Of a stretch of DNA of 64,000 bases, positions 60,488-64,000 are shown piece after piece. Origin of the DNA: Pseudomonadota bacterium (GTDB lineage Bacteria; Myxococcota_A; Bradymonadia; Bradymonadales; GCA-2716585); contig SYOX01000093.1 of NCBI GenBank assembly GCA_005804885.1, positions 1 through 64,000 of the forward strand, in the 5' to 3' direction. Numbering within the stretch: the stretch's first letter is position 1; each line of letters begins with the position of its first letter. Position numbers and translations under genes: made by a program. Under the pieces are notes generated by a model. It was not told the origin of the DNA and made no database searches. It was given only the letters and a program-made list of their open reading frames with translations.

Positions 60488-61106
60488 AGCGGGGTCCATG
60501 GCCTGTGTCTCCGTAGATGCGCAGCTCGCCGACGAGGAAGGGGATGAGGGCGACCTCGGGGAAGTCGAGGTAGGGGTGGACGTGGAGGCCGGTGACGAGG
60601 GCGAGGGTGGAGCCCTGTCCGATGTCCCAGCGCCAGGCGGCGCGGGGGGTGATGGCGAGGCCGTGGCGGGTGTGGTTGGGGGGGCGGACGCCGTCGGTGG
60701 TGCCCAGGCCCACGGCGAGGCTCAGGACGAGGCCGTCGAGCTGTCCGGGGTCGAATTCGAGGCGCGGGGCGAAGGCGTTGTGGAAGTGAAAGGGGAGGCC
60801 GAGCCAGCTGTTCTGCCAGGTGCCGAAGTCGATGCCCAGGGCGAGGGAGTCGGTCAGTCCCCAGCCGAAGGTGATCTCCCAGATGCCGCCGAGGGTGGGG
60901 CCTGGGTCGAATTGGGGGTCATCCGGCAAGGCGAGGCCGAGGCCGGCGGTGATGGCGAAGAAGATGGCGTCAGTGCGCGTCGGGGCTTCGGCTGGCGGTC
61001 GGGGTTCGGGGTCGGTGGGGTCTTGGGCGTCGGCGCGCGGCAGGTCGGTGAGGGCGACGAGGGCGACGAGGGCGATGAGGGCGACGAGGGTGAGGGTGCT
61101 TCGCAT
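60486..61106 (-). CDS. Outer-membrane barrel protein, paralogue 2
   Basis: The 206-aa protein has a signal peptide whose hydrophobic core is encoded by a 9-bp tandem repeat (61050-61094; LVALIALVALVAL), then a barrel with FFAITAGLGLALPDDP, DFGTWQNSWLGLPFHFHN, LDGLVLSLAVGLGTTDG and a final strand GELRIYG. It is the tandem paralogue of the downstream gene. No strong ribosome site is visible. Role unknown; probably an integral outer-membrane protein. Confidence 0.7.
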   Translation of the reverse strand: MRSTLTLVALIALVALVALTDLPRADAQDPTDPEPRPPAEAPTRTDAIFFAITAGLGLALPDDPQFDPGPTLGGIWEITFGWGLTDSLALGIDFGTWQNSWLGLPFHFHNAFAPRLEFDPGQLDGLVLSLAVGLGTTDGVRPPNHTRHGLAITPRAAWRWDIGQGSTLALVTGLHVHPYLDFPEVALIPFLVGELRIYGDTGHGPR

Positions 61107-61289
61107 CGGGCGATCGGGCGTGTGGTGCGGGTCAGGTGGTGATGGAGGCGCGTCAGAGCTTGTCGGGTGTCAGGTATAAAGGGTGTGTGGGGCGGATGCC
61201 AGCGCGATTTTGGGCGTGCGGCGGGTTGAGCGCGGGTCGGCGCTGGGGTAAGGATCGGGGCGGCGGTTGAGCGCGGGAGGTTTTGAATC

Positions 61290-61835
61290 ATGTCGCGAGG
61301 AGAAGAGGGTCCTTTCATCCAGACGCTTGGGGGTCACACGCCGCGGATCGATCCGGGGGCCTATGTGCACCCGAGGGCGGTGTTGATCGGGCAGGTGCGG
61401 GTGGGCGCGGAGTCGTCGATCTGGCCCTGCGCGACGCTGCGGGGCGACGACAGCTTGATCGCGATCGGCGCGCGGACCAGCGTTCAGGACGGGGCGGTGA
61501 TCCACACGACGGACGGGCTGTCGGAGACGGTCGTGGGCGATCAGGTCACCGTCGGGCACAACGTGACCTTGCACGGGGCCAGGGTCGGCGACAACTGCAT
61601 CATCGGGATGGGGTCGATCATCCTGGACAACGCCGAGATCGGGGAGTTTTGCATCATCGGGGCCGGGTCGCTGGTGACGATGAACAAGGTGATTCCGCCC
61701 TACAGCCTGGTGCTGGGCTCTCCGGCGCGGGTGGTGCGGGAGTTGACGGCGGCGGATCTGGAGCAGATCGACTTCAGCTGGAGGCACTACGTCAAGCGGT
61801 GCCACATGTATCTGGCGCAGGCGGGCGGGGTGTGA
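61290..61835 (+). CDS. Gamma-class carbonic anhydrase family protein
   Basis: The 181-aa protein is a left-handed beta-helix of hexapeptide repeats with zinc-ligand candidates His72 (GAVIHTT), His90 and His95 (VGHNVTLHG), and a C-terminal helix. It belongs to the gamma-CA/YrdA-like group that reversibly hydrates CO2 or acts as a scaffold; activity depends on residues not judged here. GGGAGG lies about 9 bases before the ATG. Confidence 0.88.
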   Translation: MSRGEEGPFIQTLGGHTPRIDPGAYVHPRAVLIGQVRVGAESSIWPCATLRGDDSLIAIGARTSVQDGAVIHTTDGLSETVVGDQVTVGHNVTLHGARVGDNCIIGMGSIILDNAEIGEFCIIGAGSLVTMNKVIPPYSLVLGSPARVVRELTAADLEQIDFSWRHYVKRCHMYLAQAGGV

Positions 61836-62013
61836 GGGTGGCGAGGTGCGTGGGATGAGAGGTGTCTGGGGGGAGGAAAAGGAGCCTCAACCCGCCGGGC
61901 CGTCTCGTTGATTTTGTTGTTCGTCTCGCCAGGGACGACACTGACACTTCGCGATCCAAAGGTCAAGCGCTTCGGTCTTGACGGGATCGATGTTTTTATG
62001 GTGAGTGGTTTTC

Positions 62014-63213
62014 ATGAACGAAGGCGTAGTGATCATCGGCGGCGGGATCGGGGGGTTGTGTGCGGCGCTGGCGCTTGAGCGCGCGGGCCTTCGGGCGCGG
62101 GTCTTCGAAGGCGGCGAGGGGCTGCGGGCGGAGGGCGGCGCGCTGCTGATGTGGAGCAATGCGATGCGCGTGCTGGGCTGGCTCGGGGTGGCCGAGGCGG
62201 TGTCGCGGGCGGGCGCGGTGGTCGTAGGCGGCGCGATCCGCGACAGCCAGGGAGGGTTGCTGGCGCGCGGCGACATCGGCCGGCTGGGCCAGCAGCTTGG
62301 GGCGCCGACGGTGTGCGTGCCGCGCCGCGCGCTGCTTGAGATCCTGGCCGGCGCGCTGGCGCCGGGGTCGATCGTCTTCGGGGCGCGCTGCGAGGGGGTC
62401 TCCCAGGTCGGCGAGCGGGCGGTGGCGATCTTCGAAGGTGGGCGCCAGGTCGGGGGCGATGCGGTGATCGGCGCCGACGGGCTGCGCTCGGCGGTGCGGG
62501 CGGCGGTGCTGGGGGAGCGCGCGCCGGAGTACGTCGGCCAGACGGTGTGGGTGGGGGTGGCGCGCAGGGCCGGGATCGCGCTGGAGGATGGCGTGGCGAC
62601 GGCCTCGGTGGGGCTCGGGTTGCGCTTCTGGAGCGTGTGCCTGGGCCCGGAGCAGGTTTACTGGTACGCGACCCTGAAGTCCCCCGAGGGGCAGCGCGAG
62701 GAGAGCGCCAAGGCGGAGAAGGCGGCGCTGCTGGAGCGCTTCGAGGGCTGGGGAGGGCCGATCCCGGCGCTGCTGGCGGCCACGAGGGCGCGCGACATCG
62801 TCCGGACGGACAGCTTCGACCGCCCGCCTGCGGAGCGGTGGTCGTCGGGCCGCATCGGGCTGGTGGGGGACGCGGCCCACCCGATGACGCCGGACATCGG
62901 GCAGGGCGGGTGTCAGGCGATCGAGAGCGCGTGGCACCTGGCCTGGTGTCTCAGGCGCGATCCTGAGAATGTAGAGCGGGCGCTGCTGGCCTACGCGTGG
63001 GACAGGTGGCCGCGGGCCTCGGAGGTGGCCGCGATGTCCCGGGCCGTGGCGACGCAAGGCGACGTGGACGCCCCGCTGATGTGCCAGGCGCGCGACGCGA
63101 TGCTGCGGGCCACGCCCGAGGCGCTGCTGGAGATGCCGCTTCGCCACGTCCTGACCTTGCCGCCCACCATGGTGCCGCCGACGGAGGCGCCGTGGCAGCG
63201 CGGGCAGAGCTGA
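62014..63213 (+). CDS. FAD-dependent aromatic-ring monooxygenase family
   Basis: The 399-aa protein begins with the Rossmann motif VVIIGGGIGGLCAALALERA, has a DG-like motif VIGADGLRSAVR in the middle and the second FAD motif GLVGDAAHPMTPDIGQGG near 288-305. This is the PHBH/UbiH-type group A flavin monooxygenase family, which hydroxylates small aromatic or lipid-like substrates using NAD(P)H. Substrate unknown. I take ATG 62014; a GTG at 62005 is possible. The 178 bp upstream hold an AT-rich stretch. Confidence 0.85.
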   Translation: MNEGVVIIGGGIGGLCAALALERAGLRARVFEGGEGLRAEGGALLMWSNAMRVLGWLGVAEAVSRAGAVVVGGAIRDSQGGLLARGDIGRLGQQLGAPTVCVPRRALLEILAGALAPGSIVFGARCEGVSQVGERAVAIFEGGRQVGGDAVIGADGLRSAVRAAVLGERAPEYVGQTVWVGVARRAGIALEDGVATASVGLGLRFWSVCLGPEQVYWYATLKSPEGQREESAKAEKAALLERFEGWGGPIPALLAATRARDIVRTDSFDRPPAERWSSGRIGLVGDAAHPMTPDIGQGGCQAIESAWHLAWCLRRDPENVERALLAYAWDRWPRASEVAAMSRAVATQGDVDAPLMCQARDAMLRATPEALLEMPLRHVLTLPPTMVPPTEAPWQRGQS

Positions 63214-63258
63214 ACCCGGCGTCGACCTGAAGGGGTCGGCCGCGAGCGTGTGGGCTGG

Positions 63259-64000
63259 ATGGTCAAGGGGATTGAGCGATACATCGAGGCGACCGAGCGC
63301 TACACCGATCTGGAGCCGCTGGGCTCCGGCGGCATGGGGGTCGTCTACCGGGTCTGGGACGCTCAGCTCGAGCGCAAGGTGGCGCTCAAGACCCTCGGGA
63401 GCCTGTCGCCAGGGCAGATCCACGTCCTGAAGGAGGAGTTCCGGGCGCTGGCGGACCTGTCGCACCCGAACCTGATCGAGATCTACGACCTGGTCGTCGA
63501 CGAGCGGGTCAGCTTCTACACGATGGAGCTGATCTCCGGGGTGGACTTCGACGCGTGGCTGCGCGGCGACGCGGAGCGGGTCGCGCTCGTCACGGCCGAG
63601 ACGCTGGAGGCGACCGGCTCGCCGCTGGTGACCCTCGCCCGGCCCCCCTCGCCTCACCCGACCCTCTTGACCCCGCCCGCGAGGGCCACCCCGACGCCGA
63701 AGCTGGTGCGTTCGGCGATGTCGCGCTTCGAGGTGCGAGACCTGAGGCGGATCAAGGGCGCGGTGGCGATGCTGGCCCAGGGGCTCAAGGTGCTCCACGA
63801 CGCCGGCAAGCTGCACCGCGACGTCAAGGCGTCGAACATCATGGTCACGACGGCCGGGCGCGTGGTGCTGCTGGACTTCGGGCTCGTCGCCGCGCTCAAC
63901 CCGGAGGACCGCGCCAACGCCCTGGGCTTCGCCGGGACGCCGGCCTACATGTCGCCCGAGCAGGCCACCGATGGCCCGCTGACCGCGGCCAGCGACTGGT
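63259..64000 (+). CDS. Ser/Thr protein kinase, N-terminal part (runs off the window)
   Basis: About 247 residues are visible: GSGGMGVVYR loop, VALK with the ATP-binding Lys, a ~55-residue insertion rich in Pro/Thr (TLEATGSPLVTLARPPSPHP and on), then LHRDVKASNIM, DFGL and GTPAYMSPEQAT. All catalytic motifs are present. Myxobacterial kinases of this start often continue into AAA-ATPase and sensor domains, which would be outside the window. No strong ribosome site; GTG 63250 is an alternative start. Translation cut at the right edge, not truncated in the genome as far as can be seen. Confidence 0.88.
   Translation, partial: MVKGIERYIEATERYTDLEPLGSGGMGVVYRVWDAQLERKVALKTLGSLSPGQIHVLKEEFRALADLSHPNLIEIYDLVVDERVSFYTMELISGVDFDAWLRGDAERVALVTAETLEATGSPLVTLARPPSPHPTLLTPPARATPTPKLVRSAMSRFEVRDLRRIKGAVAMLAQGLKVLHDAGKLHRDVKASNIMVTTAGRVVLLDFGLVAALNPEDRANALGFAGTPAYMSPEQATDGPLTAASDW

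Overview
The window is about 64 kb of GC-rich DNA with roughly 40 genes in short operons on both strands. It looks like the chromosome of a deltaproteobacterial-type predator or saprophyte (Myxococcota, including Bradymonadales-like lineages). The grounds are about a dozen predicted lipoproteins with long Glu/Pro or Asp-rich linkers behind the lipobox Cys, eukaryote-like Ser/Thr kinases, a CHAT protease with a MYXO-CTERM-like tail, a WD40-caspase, Kazal inhibitor arrays, FG-GAP and beta-helix surface proteins, and TTGACN-17/18-TAGACT-like promoters. I saw no rRNA, tRNA or CRISPR array. Genus is not assignable from this sequence alone.

Layout. 1-7 kb: an esterase lipoprotein, a lipoprotein of eight DUF7282-like repeats, then on the minus strand an SDR oxidoreductase and a fatty-acid desaturase. 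7-9.5 kb: a palindromic repeat element, a Uma2-type nuclease gene, a GNAT gene and direct repeats. 9.5-20 kb: a CHAT-TPR protease and a LamG-WD40-caspase in tandem, then a convergent membrane Ser/Thr kinase. 20-27.5 kb: an FG-GAP lipoprotein facing an operon of an outer-membrane barrel and a large met-zincin lipoprotein. 27.6-32.7 kb: a large inverted-repeat element, then an operon of a winged-helix regulator and two Kazal lipoproteins (14 Kazal domains). 33-34.5 kb: a lysozyme-like lipoprotein.

34.6-41.3 kb: three minus-strand genes (Tat lipoprotein amine oxidase; adenosine deaminase-SLOG-Nudix fusion; CxxCH lipoprotein), each bounded by copies of one promoter-like repeat. The leftmost copy abuts the remnant of an older gene. 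41.5-50.3 kb: small metabolic and accessory genes (AhpD-like, DUF1905/YdeI, VOC, YqaA), a pectate-lyase-fold lipoprotein, a cNMP-binding protein with a CASTOR/POLLUX-type channel, and a DUF4190 protein. 50.3-58.2 kb: a decayed GNAT/nitrilase gene, a WYL regulator, a beta-helix lipoprotein, a second copy of the large inverted-repeat element, and a HEAT-repeat protein. 58.3-64 kb: a small exported protein, a DsbA-fold isomerase, two paralogous barrel proteins, gamma-carbonic anhydrase, an FAD monooxygenase, and the start of another kinase running off the right edge.

The most unusual content is (1) the adjacent CHAT and C14 caspase-like proteases that both look exported, (2) the ADA-SLOG-Nudix three-domain nucleotide enzyme inside a repeat-bounded gene array, and (3) Kazal arrays with mostly Glu at P1 under a translationally coupled regulator. 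Several non-coding palindromic elements (7.2, 20.1, 27.7, 55.1 and 60.4 kb) look like non-autonomous mobile repeats.
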